Source of the DNA: Paenibacillus fonticola DSM 21315
GTDB taxonomy: Bacteria > Bacillota > Bacilli > Paenibacillales > Paenibacillaceae
Assembly: GCF_000381905.1 (NCBI RefSeq)
Contig: NZ_KB907275.1
Coordinates: 1 to 64,000, forward strand
DNA: 64,000 nt
Reading direction: 5' to 3'
Under the pieces are notes generated by a model that was not told the origin of the DNA, did no database searches, and saw only the letters and a program-made list of their open reading frames with translations. Below, in pieces: positions 8,357 through 17,676 of the stretch (the first letter of the stretch is position 1; the number at the start of each line of letters is the position of its first letter). The translations under genes were made by a program, and so were the position numbers.

Positions 8357-10072
8357 TTAGGACAGATTGATCCCGCGCACGAGCTCAACCACTTCTTCGG
8401 CAGTGCTCATTTGCAGCGCCTTAGCCGCTAATTCCTGCATTTCGCCTTTGGAAAGCTTGGCAATTTGCGAGCGGGCTGGAAGGATGGATGTTGCGCTCAT
8501 GCTGAATTCATCGAGGCCAAGTCCTAGCAGCAGTGGAATCGCAGTCGCATCTCCTGCCATTTCCCCGCACATTCCTGCCCAGCGCCCTTCCTTATGAGCC
8601 GCATCAATGACCATTTTCACCAAGCGCAAAATCGCTGGATTGTATGGCTGGTACAAGTACGAGACGCGCTCGTTCATCCGGTCAGCAGCCATCGTGTATT
8701 GAATCAAATCATTCGTACCGATGCTGAAGAAGTCTACTTCCTTGGCAAACTGATCAGCCAATACAGCGGTAGATGGAATTTCCACCATGATGCCGATCTG
8801 AATTTCTTCGGAGACGGCCACACCTTCTGCTGCCAGTTTTTCCTTTTCTTCAAGCAATAAAGCTTTGGCCTGCCGGAACTCATCCAGCGTGGCAATCATC
8901 GGGAACATAATACGCAAATTGCCATAAGTGCTGGCCCGAAGCAATGCGCGGAGCTGGGTACGGAAAATGTCCGTCCGCTCCAAACAAAGACGTACAGCTC
9001 TGAAGCCCAGGAATGGATTCATCTCTTTCGGCAACTCCAAATAAGGCAGCTCTTTATCCCCGCCGATATCGAGAGTTCTTACGACAACAGGCTTGCCTTC
9101 CATACGCTCAAGCACCGTCTTATAAGCGTTGAACTGTACTTCCTCCGAAGGAAGCTCGGTTCGTCCCATATATAGGAACTCGGTACGGTACAGCCCTACG
9201 CCTTCGCCGCCGTTATCAAGCACACCTTCGACATCGTTTGGCGTTCCGATATTGGCAGCCAGTTCCACATGAATCCCGTCTTTGGACACGGTTGGAACCT
9301 CGCGCAGCTTTTTCCATTCCTCAATCTGCTGCAGATACTTATCCCGCTTAGCGGTATATTGCTCTACAACCTCTGAAGAAGGGTTTACAATCACTGTGCC
9401 ATCCAAGCCATCAACGATAAGCAGATCACCGTTATTGACCTGGCTTAAAATATCCTTCGTCCCAACGACAGCCGGAATTTCCAGGGAACGGGCCATGATG
9501 GCCGAGTGGGAGGTGCGTCCCCCGATATTCGTCGTAAATCCCTTAACATATTTCCGGTTAAGCTGAGCGGTGTCCGAAGGGGTGAGGTCTTCGGCAACAA
9601 CGATAACTTCCTGGCTAATCTCTGCGGGATTCACATAACTGAGTCCAAGCAGATGAGTGAGCACACGCTTAGTTACGTCTTTCATATCGGCTGCCCGTTC
9701 GCGGAGATAAGCGCTCTTCATATTTTCGAACATCGCGATGAACTGCTGCGCAGTTTCATTCAATGCATATTCCGCACTGACTTTCTCCGATGTAATTTTG
9801 TCCCGGACTGGCGTCAGCAGCTCAGGATCGTTCAGAATAAGCAAATGAGATTCAAAGATCTCCGCTTTCTTCTCCCCCAGCTCTTGAAGCGTTCCTTCCT
9901 TAATTGCCTCTAGCTCCTGCTGTGATTTCGATAAAGCTTCATCCAGGCGAACATTTTCAGCCGCAGGGTCTTCGATCTCCCGGCGCTTTACCGTATAATC
10001 GGGATGCTCTAATTTAAATACCGGGGCGATCGCCACACCTGCCGATGCGGCAATACCGTTGATGTTAAGCAT
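8357..10072 (-). CDS. ptsI: PTS enzyme I (phosphoenolpyruvate-protein phosphotransferase)
   Basis: A 571-residue cytoplasmic enzyme that takes phosphate from PEP and passes it to HPr. It has the N-terminal swivelling phospho-His domain with active-site His in GGRTSHSAIMARSLEIPA (about residue 189) and the C-terminal PEP-binding TIM barrel, seen as GLYRTEFLYMGR, RTLDIGGDKELPY, FPMIATLDE and the catalytic Cys region WAGMCGEMAGD (about 500). Length matches the family (about 570). The ATG lies inside the end of ptsH (8-base overlap), so the two are co-translated, as in other Bacillales ptsHI operons. Confidence 0.97.
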   Translation of the reverse strand: MLNINGIAASAGVAIAPVFKLEHPDYTVKRREIEDPAAENVRLDEALSKSQQELEAIKEGTLQELGEKKAEIFESHLLILNDPELLTPVRDKITSEKVSAEYALNETAQQFIAMFENMKSAYLRERAADMKDVTKRVLTHLLGLSYVNPAEISQEVIVVAEDLTPSDTAQLNRKYVKGFTTNIGGRTSHSAIMARSLEIPAVVGTKDILSQVNNGDLLIVDGLDGTVIVNPSSEVVEQYTAKRDKYLQQIEEWKKLREVPTVSKDGIHVELAANIGTPNDVEGVLDNGGEGVGLYRTEFLYMGRTELPSEEVQFNAYKTVLERMEGKPVVVRTLDIGGDKELPYLELPKEMNPFLGFRAVRLCLERTDIFRTQLRALLRASTYGNLRIMFPMIATLDEFRQAKALLLEEKEKLAAEGVAVSEEIQIGIMVEIPSTAVLADQFAKEVDFFSIGTNDLIQYTMAADRMNERVSYLYQPYNPAILRLVKMVIDAAHKEGRWAGMCGEMAGDATAIPLLLGLGLDEFSMSATSILPARSQIAKLSKGEMQELAAKALQMSTAEEVVELVRGINLS

Positions 10073-10340
10073 TCACTTCGCCTAACCCTTCATTGACCAT
10101 TACATCAGTGAGCGCTTGAAGAGCATCTGCGGCATTGTCTCCTTCAACAGACAAAGTAATCAAATCCCCTTGCTCGAGACCGAGGGACAAAACGCCAAGA
10201 ATGGACTTCAATGTTACCTTTTTGCCATTTGCCTCCGCAAAAACCTCAGCGCCGCCAAACTTGTTTGCTGTATTTACCAGCGCAGTGGCTGGGCGTGCAT
10301 GAATACCGTCTTCATCCGTAATTTTAAATACTCTTTCCAT
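10065..10340 (-). CDS. ptsH: Phosphocarrier protein HPr
   Basis: A 91-residue protein with the PTS phosphorylation site GIHARPATALV (His15 region) and the Gram-positive regulatory serine site LKSILGVLSL (Ser46 region), which HPr kinase modifies to make the CcpA co-repressor. It relays phosphate from EI to sugar transporters and is a global catabolite signal. The ribosome site is weak (AAAGCGAG, long spacing). It is separated from ptsG by 88 bp that hold a hairpin, and overlaps ptsI downstream. Confidence 0.97.
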   Translation of the reverse strand: MERVFKITDEDGIHARPATALVNTANKFGGAEVFAEANGKKVTLKSILGVLSLGLEQGDLITLSVEGDNAADALQALTDVMVNEGLGEVNA

Positions 10341-10382
10341 CGTTGCTACATCTCGCTTTCTGTTATGTTATAGTTTATTTGG

Positions 10383-10411
10383 AAATCCCTCATCTTAATG
10401 ATAAGGGATTT
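10383..10411 (-). terminator. Hairpin between ptsG and ptsH
   Basis: AAATCCCT-t-ATC pairs with GAT-g-AGGGATTT around a 5-base loop. It sits between the ptsG stop (10429) and the ptsH start (10340). The following sequence (CCAAATAAAC) has no T-tract, so it may be an mRNA-stabilising or partial terminator that sets different ptsG and ptsHI levels. Confidence 0.5.
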
Positions 10412-10428
10412 TATACCCTTGAGTGTAC

Positions 10429-12489
10429 TTATTTAATGGTAATGATCTTTCCTGTCCCGGCTTTCACCGTTCCGGTCTTGTTCAACTCGACGACGGAACC
10501 TTCCGGAAGATTAGAGAAAATGACCGGTGAAATCAAGGATTTCGCATTTTCTTTCACATAAGCGATATCTACTTCCAAAATGGGCTGTCCCGCCGCAACG
10601 AGATCCCCTTCTTCGACAAGCACTTTAAATCCTTGCCCTTTCAGCTTCACCGTATTCACTCCGATATGCACGAGAACTTCCTTGCCCCCATCAGACAAAA
10701 TACCAATCGCATGCTTACTAGGGAACACATTGAAAACTTTACCATATACCGGGGAACAAATCGTTCCCTCATGCGGCAGAACGGCAAAGCCGTCGCCCGT
10801 CATTTTCTCGGAAAATACAGGATCAGGCACCTCGGTAATATTCATCAGTTCACCGCTGGCCGGCATTACAATATCCTCATCGATAATGGCCTTTCCTTCT
10901 TCCGCAGCTTGCTGTTCCACCTCGGCTGGCTTCTCCGCTGTAACAGCAGGCAAAGTTGCCGGGGTCTTACCACTCATTATATCGCCGATTTGAGTTTTAA
11001 TCGTATCGGATCTTGTGCCAAAAATGGCTTGAACGTTGTTGCCAACTTCAAGAACTCCAGAGGCGCCCAAATTTTTGAGGCGGTCCTTGTTCACTTCCGA
11101 TTTTTCCTTCACTTCAACGCGAAGACGGGTAATGCAAGCATCGAGATGAACAATGTTGTCCTTCCCGCCCAGCGCCGCGAGAATATTGTATGGAAGTTCA
11201 TCCTGCTTCACCTTAGCCCCTTGTTCGCCGCTGTCCTCTCCGGCCGATTCATCCTCACGCCCAGGCGTCTTCAGATTGAACTTGCGAATGACAAAACGGA
11301 ACCCGAAGTAGTAAATAACGGCAAGGATCAAACCTACGATAATGACGTTCCACCAAGCCGTACGTCCTGGAATTACCCCGAAAATGAGGAAGTCGATCAA
11401 TCCGCCGGAGAAGGTCATTCCGATTTTAACATCAAGCAAATGCATTGTCATAAAGGACAATCCGGCAAACAAGCAGTGTACTACAAACAGAAGGGGAGCT
11501 ACGAATAAGAATGAAAACTCCAGCGGCTCCGTAATTCCTGTCAATAATGATGTGAGCGCAGCCGATCCCATAATCCCGGCGACATATTTTTTATGAGCGG
11601 GCTTAGCTTCATGATAAATCGCCAGCGCAGCAGCCGGCAACCCGAACATCATAAATGGGTATTTTCCCGTTGTGAATGTGCCGGCAGTAAAGGCGACCCC
11701 GTCCCGAAGTTGCTGCATGAAAATTTGCTGATCCCCGCGAACTAGTTGGCCTGCCTTGTTCACGTACTCTCCAAATTCAAACCAGAACGGTGAATAAAAA
11801 ATATGATGAAGACCAAATGGAATGAGCCCGCGTTCAATAATTCCAAATACGAATGCAGATAACGTCCTGTTCTGCTCAAGCATAAAGTGCGACACCGTAT
11901 TCAATCCTGTCTGGATCGGCGGCCAAACAATAACCATAAGCAAACCGAGTAGCACAGATGTCCCTGCGGTCATAATCGGTACAAACCGTTTACCCGCAAA
12001 AAATCCAAGATATGAAGGCAGCTCGATTTTGAAAAAGCGTTTATACATCGAAGCTGCAAGAATACCTACAATAACGCCTCCAAATACGCCCGTCGCCAAA
12101 GTTGGAATACCAAGAACGTCGGCGTAAGCCGGATCGCTTCCTACCATAGACGGTGTTACCCCGATGACTGTTCCCATCGTCACATTCATGACGAGGTAGC
12201 CGATAATAGCCGCAAGCCCTGCAACGCCATCTCCGCCTGCAAGCCCTACTGCAACCCCGACCGCGAACAGCAGCGCCAGGTTAGTAAATACGATTTGCCC
12301 CGCATTCATCATAACTGTGGCAATCGCATGTACTATATTGTTATCCAGAGCTGGAACCATCTCCAGAAAATCCGGGCTAACAAGCATGTTTCCAAGTCCA
12401 AGCAGCAATCCAGCCGCTGGCAGCAACGCCACAGGCAGCATCAGCGCCTTGCCCACCCGTTGCAGCACGCCAAAAAAGCGTTTAAACAT
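10429..12489 (-). CDS. ptsG: Glucose-specific PTS permease EIICBA
   Basis: A 686-residue transporter from the ATG at 12489, which has AGGAGG six bases upstream; an in-frame ATG two codons earlier touches the ribosome site, and a longer extension would start in the leader terminator. Domain order is IIC (about 1-420, ten or so membrane segments, KRFFGVLQRVGKALMLPVAL at the start, sugar-site region GITEPLEFSFLFVAP), IIB (about 435-520, phospho-Cys in LDACITRLRVEV) and IIA (about 550-686, phospho-His in VLVHIGVNTVKLKG). It imports and phosphorylates glucose. The upstream leader carries a RAT and terminator, and glcT lies directly upstream, as in B. subtilis. Confidence 0.96.
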   Translation of the reverse strand: MFKRFFGVLQRVGKALMLPVALLPAAGLLLGLGNMLVSPDFLEMVPALDNNIVHAIATVMMNAGQIVFTNLALLFAVGVAVGLAGGDGVAGLAAIIGYLVMNVTMGTVIGVTPSMVGSDPAYADVLGIPTLATGVFGGVIVGILAASMYKRFFKIELPSYLGFFAGKRFVPIMTAGTSVLLGLLMVIVWPPIQTGLNTVSHFMLEQNRTLSAFVFGIIERGLIPFGLHHIFYSPFWFEFGEYVNKAGQLVRGDQQIFMQQLRDGVAFTAGTFTTGKYPFMMFGLPAAALAIYHEAKPAHKKYVAGIMGSAALTSLLTGITEPLEFSFLFVAPLLFVVHCLFAGLSFMTMHLLDVKIGMTFSGGLIDFLIFGVIPGRTAWWNVIIVGLILAVIYYFGFRFVIRKFNLKTPGREDESAGEDSGEQGAKVKQDELPYNILAALGGKDNIVHLDACITRLRVEVKEKSEVNKDRLKNLGASGVLEVGNNVQAIFGTRSDTIKTQIGDIMSGKTPATLPAVTAEKPAEVEQQAAEEGKAIIDEDIVMPASGELMNITEVPDPVFSEKMTGDGFAVLPHEGTICSPVYGKVFNVFPSKHAIGILSDGGKEVLVHIGVNTVKLKGQGFKVLVEEGDLVAAGQPILEVDIAYVKENAKSLISPVIFSNLPEGSVVELNKTGTVKAGTGKIITIK

Positions 12490-12547
12490 ATCCATCCTCC
12501 TACATACTTTCTCTCTAAGCGTAAACAACAAAAAAGCATGAGCTATT

Positions 12548-12623
12548 AAAAAGTACCCCGCTTGCATACATATCTCCTACGGATATAATACCCCGCATGG
12601 ACGCGATGCAATCAACGTACTTT
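12548..12623 (-). terminator. Conditional leader terminator of ptsG
   Basis: In the ptsG leader, the arm at 12623-12606 (AAAGTACGTTGATTGCAT) pairs with the arm at 12567-12553 (ATGCAAGCGGGGTAC) as a 15-bp stem with two mismatches and two G-U pairs, followed by TTTTTAAT. Its 5' arm abuts the RAT, so RAT folding with GlcT bound should block it. This is the expected antitermination arrangement. Confidence 0.75.
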
Positions 12624-12659
12624 AAATCAACTCATGCCTGATCGAATCAGTTACACATT
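12624..12659 (-). promoter_or_regulatory. RAT, GlcT-binding ribonucleic antiterminator
   Basis: The minus strand at 12659-12625 reads AATGTGTAACTGATTCGATC followed by AGGCATGAGTTGATT, closely matching the GlcT-type RAT as I remember it from B. subtilis ptsG. It lies between the sigma-A promoter and the leader terminator, with glcT immediately upstream. When the glucose PTS is idle on substrate, unphosphorylated GlcT should bind here and allow read-through into ptsG. Confidence 0.85.
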
Positions 12660-12688
12660 GTTATATTCTTTTGTTGCTTAACGACTCG

Positions 12689-12718
12689 AGTATATCAGGA
12701 AGATAAAGAATGTGTCAA
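12689..12718 (-). promoter_or_regulatory. Sigma-A promoter of ptsG
   Basis: TTGACA (12718-12713), an 18-base spacer, and TATACT (12694-12689) on the minus strand. It lies just after the glcT stop codon and gives a leader of roughly 190 bases containing the RAT and terminator. Confidence 0.85.
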
Positions 12719-12733
12719 GCTTCCGGCAACTTA

Positions 12734-13576
12734 TCATTTATGATGAACCGTCAGCCGGTGCAAATGCATTGTCAAATAACTGATTTCTGCCTGGTATACC
12801 GGCTTGTTCAGCCTCTGCTCCATAACTTTTGTCAGTCTGTAAGCCAGTTCATACAGGTCTGGATATTCCTGACTTAGCAGCGCTTCCAACTTCTCCACGA
12901 CAGCGACTTTCTCCCCGCGCCTTATCCGTTCAATTGCGAACCTTAAATGAGTCAGCAGACGGGAATAATCCAGTGAATGCCGTAAAATTCTCAGCTTCAA
13001 TTCCTCTTCCACCATATTAACAAGGTCGGTGATCAATTGCGTATGCTCCCGCACCTCGCTGACATGCCGGTTCGTCATTGCACTGTTGATGTGAAGAGCG
13101 ACAAAACCGATCTCATCTTCTCCTAGATCGACTCCCAATTTCTCGTGAATTAGATGGATAGCATACTCGGCCAGTTCGTATTCCAGAGGATATATTTCTT
13201 TCGTCTCGAACAAAAATGGATTATGAATGGCAATATCTTGTTCGAGCCGTTTTATGGCAAACGAAATATGATCCGTTAATGCAATATGAATATGTTCATT
13301 CAGCACTGTATTCGTTTTCTGGGATATATACTTAATAATTTCTCCAATCACTTCGATTAAATTTTCATCCACTTGAGGAACAAGCTGTTTATACTGCTCC
13401 TGCTCCTGCTGATTTGTCAAAATGAACATCTTCTCTACCGCATCAAGCGGGATGGATGCGCCCTGCTTCCGATTAAATCCGATGCCCTTCTCGATGACCA
13501 CAACTTCGCCATGTTCCGGGTGATTCGCGATGATGACATTGTTATTCAACACTTTGGCTACATGCAGCGTGCTCAC
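12734..13576 (-). CDS. glcT: PtsG antiterminator GlcT (BglG/SacY family)
   Basis: A 280-residue RNA-binding antiterminator starting at GTG (13576) with GAGGTG five bases upstream. It has an N-terminal CAT RNA-binding domain (about 1-58, VAKVLNNNVIIANHPEHGEV and GIGFNRKQGASI) and two PRD domains (about 65-170 and 175-280) with conserved histidines such as IALTDHISFAI, VALHINSAM, LLTHLRFAIERI and MHLHRL. The PRDs are phosphorylated by PtsG and HPr to switch RNA binding. Position and the adjacent RAT identify it as the glucose-specific member. Confidence 0.95.
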   Translation of the reverse strand: MSTLHVAKVLNNNVIIANHPEHGEVVVIEKGIGFNRKQGASIPLDAVEKMFILTNQQEQEQYKQLVPQVDENLIEVIGEIIKYISQKTNTVLNEHIHIALTDHISFAIKRLEQDIAIHNPFLFETKEIYPLEYELAEYAIHLIHEKLGVDLGEDEIGFVALHINSAMTNRHVSEVREHTQLITDLVNMVEEELKLRILRHSLDYSRLLTHLRFAIERIRRGEKVAVVEKLEALLSQEYPDLYELAYRLTKVMEQRLNKPVYQAEISYLTMHLHRLTVHHK

Positions 13577-13644
13577 AATTGCACCTCTCTTGCTTACAAA
13601 ATCCTACCCTATGAATTATAAATTCTACCATAGTAAAGCACAAT

Positions 13645-13675
13645 ATAAAAGCGTCACGCCTTGACGGCGGGACGC
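13645..13675 (-). terminator. Terminator of the yuaF-floT operon
   Basis: GCGTC-ac-GCC pairs with GGC-gg-GACGC around TTGAC, followed on the minus strand by TTTTATATTG. It is 90 bp past the flotillin stop codon. Confidence 0.75.
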
Positions 13676-13764
13676 TATATTACACTCTTCAACGAAAGAT
13701 CAACAGATGTTCCTTTATTTGCGAAATTAATCCAACACCTGATTCAGATTTACTCCATGCCGGA

Positions 13765-15378
13765 TTAAGAGTTTTGCTCCGAAGAGGCGGCGCTCTCCTG
13801 GATTACAGAAGGGCCGGCCGTGCCTGCGGATGTAGCTGGAGAAGACGGAACAACCGTCGAAGGCGTACCGGCCGATGCCGGGACGATAGCAGGAGCATGT
13901 GCAGGTGCTGACGGCAGCGATTTTCCTTTCGTCAATCCTTTGATCAGGCTATCCAGCTCTATGCCAGACACGCTCTTCAGCATTTCCGGCGCCGTAGCCA
14001 TCAGCTCGGTCACATAATTGCTGACCCGCGCCGCTCCTTCTCCCTTCCCGGTGTCTACGACGGTCAATTTGTCGATCGATGACAACGGTTCGGCAATTTT
14101 CTCGGCTAGCTCCGGCAGCATCCGCACGACGATGTCCAAAATCGCGGCCTCGCCAAATTTCTGGAACGCATCGGCCAGCTTTTCTTTCGCTTCGGCTTCA
14201 GCTAGCCCTTTGAGCCGGATAATTTCTGCATCGGCTGTACCTTTAGCCCGCTCGGCATCGGCGATGGCAATACCCTCCAGCCGCTTCTGCTCCGCTGATG
14301 CCTTGGCCTGCGTCTCGATAGAATACTGCAATGCATCAGCTTCCAGTATTTTGCGAGCCTTATCCGCTTCAGCTGCAATCTCCACCGCATAACGATCGGC
14401 GTCGGCCTTCTTCTTCACTTCGGCGTCATACTGCTTCTGGCGCACCAAAATTTCTTTATCCTGCAAGTCAATTTCCCGCTCTTTGCGCACGAGCTCAACC
14501 TTCATCTGCTCTTCCACCATCGTCTGCTTCGCGCGCGCTTCCTGGATATGATAAGCCTGGTCGGCTTCCGCTTTTGCAGTATCCTGTTCTTTCTTAAAGG
14601 AAGCGACCTTAAGCTCCTTCTCTTTCGATGCTTCGGCAATGTTCGTGTCGCGCAGCAGTTCGGCCTTCTGTCCGGATTCTTCAGCCAGCGCCTTCTGGAT
14701 TCGTGAATCCCTTACCGCTTCCGCTTCAGCAATTTCAGCGTCACGCTTCACCGCCGCTATACGCGGCTTACCAAGCGCCTCCAAATAACCGTGCTTGTCG
14801 CGTACGTCCTTAATTGTAAAGGACACAATTTGCAAGCCCATTTTTTTCAAATCCCGGGCAGCGACGCCTTGAACCTCCTGCGCGAATTTATCCCGGTTGC
14901 GATATACTTCCTCAACAGTCATCGAGCCGAGAATCGAACGAAGATGACCTTCCAGCACTTCCTGCGCTTCCCCTTTTAAAGATTCGATTGGCTTCCCCAT
15001 AAACTGCTCGGCCGCAGTTGCCACGTCTTCAACAGAGCTGCCAACCTTAATGATCGCAACGCCGTCGGCAGATACCGGAACACCCTGCTCGGTATATACT
15101 TCGGGAGTCATGACATCCAGTTTATGCGACAGAAGAGACATAAACTCCGCCTTTTGAAAAATAGGCCAAATAAATGCGCCGCCACCGCGTACGATTTTAA
15201 TTTTACGGCCTGTATCATCGTCTGAAATGTTTTTGTTTCCGAGAAACGAGCCTGTTACAATCATTGCTTCATCCGGGCTTACCGTTTTATAACGGGCCCA
15301 AAATGCCAAACCAAGTACAATAATAACAGCAATGACAATAAGCGGAATTAACAAAAAATCAGGAATACCTTCGATCAC
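13765..15378 (-). CDS. floT: Flotillin-like membrane microdomain scaffold
   Basis: A 537-residue protein from the GTG at 15378, one base after the yuaF stop, with AAAGGGAG ten bases upstream; the open frame continues a little further back into yuaF but without a ribosome site. It has an N-terminal membrane insertion segment (about 7-27), an SPFH/PHB domain (about 30-200, including GVAARDLKKMGLQIVSFTIKD split in the usual place), a long Ala/Glu/Lys coiled coil (about 200-420) with the EA repeats typical of flotillins, and a Pro/Ala/Ser-rich tail. FloT organises lipid-raft-like domains that affect signalling, secretion and fluidity. The partner YuaF is encoded directly upstream. Confidence 0.93.
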   Translation of the reverse strand: MIEGIPDFLLIPLIVIAVIIVLGLAFWARYKTVSPDEAMIVTGSFLGNKNISDDDTGRKIKIVRGGGAFIWPIFQKAEFMSLLSHKLDVMTPEVYTEQGVPVSADGVAIIKVGSSVEDVATAAEQFMGKPIESLKGEAQEVLEGHLRSILGSMTVEEVYRNRDKFAQEVQGVAARDLKKMGLQIVSFTIKDVRDKHGYLEALGKPRIAAVKRDAEIAEAEAVRDSRIQKALAEESGQKAELLRDTNIAEASKEKELKVASFKKEQDTAKAEADQAYHIQEARAKQTMVEEQMKVELVRKEREIDLQDKEILVRQKQYDAEVKKKADADRYAVEIAAEADKARKILEADALQYSIETQAKASAEQKRLEGIAIADAERAKGTADAEIIRLKGLAEAEAKEKLADAFQKFGEAAILDIVVRMLPELAEKIAEPLSSIDKLTVVDTGKGEGAARVSNYVTELMATAPEMLKSVSGIELDSLIKGLTKGKSLPSAPAHAPAIVPASAGTPSTVVPSSPATSAGTAGPSVIQESAASSEQNS

Positions 15379-15379
15379 G

Positions 15380-15922
15380 CTACACCAGCTCCCTTTCCTG
15401 TTCATTCTCATAAAGCCTTGATACTTGAACTACTCCGTCACTGGAATCCACTACGACAACCAGCGTCCCTGCCGGAATCTCCTGGTGATCCCAACTGGAT
15501 GCGATATGCAGCGTGTTGCCAGCAACAAAATTGACCATAACCTCCCCAAATCCTTCAGCCGGTATCGGCACAGTCACTTCACCCAGCTTGCCCGGAAGTT
15601 CGGCGGTGGAGTAACCTGTCGAGTTCTCGCTGTTCTCCATCGGTTTAACATAAACAAAGTAAATGGCGATTGACATAAACAGAGCGATTAGAATGGACAA
15701 TACAACGACGGGCACCGGGCCCAGCCCTGTATAGCGCAGCAGCAGTATGCCAGCCCCTCCAAACGTTGTTACTGCGGACGCTAGAATGATGGGCTTCAAA
15801 AAATCGAGAGAAATTGCATCAAAAATACCGTCCAGCCAGCTGCCGATAATGTCGCCGAGAATGACGCTGATTAGCGTAAATATTACTCCACCAGCTAAAC
15901 AGCTCCAGAACATGACCTCCAT
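15380..15922 (-). CDS. yuaF: NfeD-type flotillin partner YuaF
   Basis: A 180-residue protein with three hydrophobic segments (about 5-25, 42-65, 70-92) and a C-terminal OB-fold domain (about 105-180, GKLGEVTVPIPAEGFGEVMV and GTLVVVVDSSDGVVQVSRL). NfeD-like proteins accompany flotillins, and in B. subtilis yuaF precedes yuaG (floT) just as here. AAGGAGG is six bases before the ATG. The stop codon is separated from the floT GTG by one base, indicating translational coupling. The C-terminal domain is predicted to face the cytoplasm or outer face depending on topology; this cannot be settled from the sequence. Confidence 0.9.
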   Translation of the reverse strand: MEVMFWSCLAGGVIFTLISVILGDIIGSWLDGIFDAISLDFLKPIILASAVTTFGGAGILLLRYTGLGPVPVVVLSILIALFMSIAIYFVYVKPMENSENSTGYSTAELPGKLGEVTVPIPAEGFGEVMVNFVAGNTLHIASSWDHQEIPAGTLVVVVDSSDGVVQVSRLYENEQERELV

Positions 15923-16008
15923 ACCGTTCCTCCTTCCATGGGGTGCCTATATTTAGTAATACGCGGCAATAAACGGATTCGTTTCATTATATTGCAGTCA
16001 TACCTTCC

Positions 16009-16065
16009 GATCAAAACATAAAGAGCTGCCCAATAGCAGTAGTTCTACTGATCGGTCAGCTCTTT
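16009..16065 (-). terminator. Terminator of the alcohol dehydrogenase gene
   Basis: Outer stem AAAGAGCTG / CAGCTCTTT (16020-16028 with 16057-16065) enclosing an inner CAGTAG-TT-CTACTG stem, followed on the minus strand by ATGTTTTG. It lies about 107 bp beyond the adh stop. Confidence 0.65.
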
Positions 16066-16171
16066 ATTCTTCAAGATTTATATAGGTCGGATAGTTGAAT
16101 TAGTACACCTTATATAGTTTTCATCATATGGTATTCATCTGGTATTTGGTATTCATCTGGTAATTCTGCAA

Positions 16172-17335
16172 TTACAATGAACGACGGTAAATTTCCAATA
16201 CGTCCTCTTTGTTCAACTTCGCGAAGTTGCCAAACGGCCCGAATCGTACGGCCTTATCCGCCATTAGCTCCAATTTGCTGTCATCGATATCGTAATCGGC
16301 AAGCCGGCTCGGCGCACCAATAGAGCTCCAGAAGGCGCGAAGTGCCGCGATTCCCTCCTCGGCTGCCTGCTCATCGGTTTTTCCGCTTGGATCAACAGCG
16401 AACACCTTTACTGCCAATCGTTTAAAGCGGGCTACGTCATGATGCAAATTGTAGCTCATCCAATTCGGGAACAGAATAGCCAGACCTCCCCCATGCGGGA
16501 TGTCATATACAGCAGAGACGGCATGCTCAATGTTGTGAGTGGCCCAGTCCCCGGAAAGTCCCATATTAAGCACTCCATTTAGAGCCATCGTTCCGGAAAG
16601 CAAAATGGTCTCACGGTGATCGAAGCTCTCCAAATCCTCAACCAATTTTGGCGCCGTTTCAATAACGGTACGCAGCAAAGCCTCACAAAATTCGTCCTGC
16701 AGCAGCGTGTTGGTTTCCTTATGAAAATAATGCTCGAACACATGCGACATAATATCGACAATTCCGTACACCGTCTGATCTTTAGGCAAAGTAAACGTGT
16801 TTTCCGGATCTAAAATCGAGAACACCGGATATACAAGCGGGCTGCCCCAGCCTAGCTTCTCCTCCGTCTCCTCATTGGAAATAACCGAGTTGCCGTTCAT
16901 TTCCGATCCGGTAGCTGCCATTGTCAGTACGGTCCCCAGCGGTAACGCAGCCTGAGGAACCGCCTTTTGCTCGGCGAAGTCCCACATATCCCCATCATAC
17001 TTGGCTCCAGCAGCGATCGCCTTGGCGCAGTCCAAAACGCTGCCGCCGCCGACTGCGAGAACGAGCTCAATGCCTTCGGTTTTGCATAGCTCTACGCCGC
17101 GGTGAACCGTCGATAAGCGAGGATTCGGCTCCACGCCAGCCAGTTCAGTCACCTCTGCTCCAATTTGCTTTAGGAGTGCAACTACATCGTCATAAAGACC
17201 ATTGCGCTTAATACTTCCGCCACCATATACAAGCAAAACTTTTCGGCCGTATTTAGGAACCTCCGTTTTTAAAGCCGCTAATTGTCCTTTGCCAAAAATA
17301 AGTCTAGTCGGATTATGGAATTGAAAAGAGTTCAT
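16172..17335 (-). CDS. Iron-containing alcohol dehydrogenase (butanol dehydrogenase-like)
   Basis: A 387-residue NAD(P)H-dependent enzyme of the type III alcohol dehydrogenase family. The nucleotide-binding part has GRKVLLVYGGGSIKRNGLY and AVGGGSVLDCAKAIA (about 30-105); the metal-binding helices carry Asp and His residues in GIVDIMSHVFEHYF (about 190-203), THNIEHAVSAVYDIPHGGG (about 265-283). It is closest in pattern to Bacillus YugJ/YugK and clostridial BdhA/B, which reduce aldehydes to alcohols. The natural substrate cannot be told from sequence. GGGAGG lies eight bases before the ATG. Monocistronic. Confidence 0.92.
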   Translation of the reverse strand: MNSFQFHNPTRLIFGKGQLAALKTEVPKYGRKVLLVYGGGSIKRNGLYDDVVALLKQIGAEVTELAGVEPNPRLSTVHRGVELCKTEGIELVLAVGGGSVLDCAKAIAAGAKYDGDMWDFAEQKAVPQAALPLGTVLTMAATGSEMNGNSVISNEETEEKLGWGSPLVYPVFSILDPENTFTLPKDQTVYGIVDIMSHVFEHYFHKETNTLLQDEFCEALLRTVIETAPKLVEDLESFDHRETILLSGTMALNGVLNMGLSGDWATHNIEHAVSAVYDIPHGGGLAILFPNWMSYNLHHDVARFKRLAVKVFAVDPSGKTDEQAAEEGIAALRAFWSSIGAPSRLADYDIDDSKLELMADKAVRFGPFGNFAKLNKEDVLEIYRRSL

Positions 17336-17555
17336 GAAGCATGCCTCCCTGTTTAGGTATCCTAATTTAGTTTATCCCTTAAAACCCTAATTCAGCTTTT
17401 CCCTTAAAATTATGTACTGCACTTCAAATTATACTCTTCAAACTGAATAGAAACAATCTGCTTACCTTTAGTAAGTTTTTATGTACGACCGCTTTTAAAA
17501 ACTGAATTTGGTCAGGCTAGACTTTCTGAGACAGGGTGGACTTCCCGTGTTCAGA

Positions 17556-17659
17556 CAGACTTTTCGAGTAAGGGCAGACTTTTCAAGTAGGGGCAGACTT
17601 TTCGAGTAAGGGCAGACTTTTCGAGTAAGGGCAGACTTTTCGAGTAAGGGCAGACTTTC
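17556..17659. repeat. 19-bp tandem array (about 5.5 copies)
   Basis: Copies of CAGACTTTTCGAGTAAGGG start at 17556, 17575, 17594, 17613 and 17632, with a partial copy at 17651. The copy at 17575 has two changes and the others shown here are identical. It is in the gene-free 950-bp stretch between adh and galT. Confidence 0.95.
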
Positions 17660-17676
17660 CGACAAACTTCCGACAA

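Noticed and set aside
17556..17659. CRISPR array
   Set aside because: The 19-bp units are directly adjacent with no unique spacers and no cas genes nearby.
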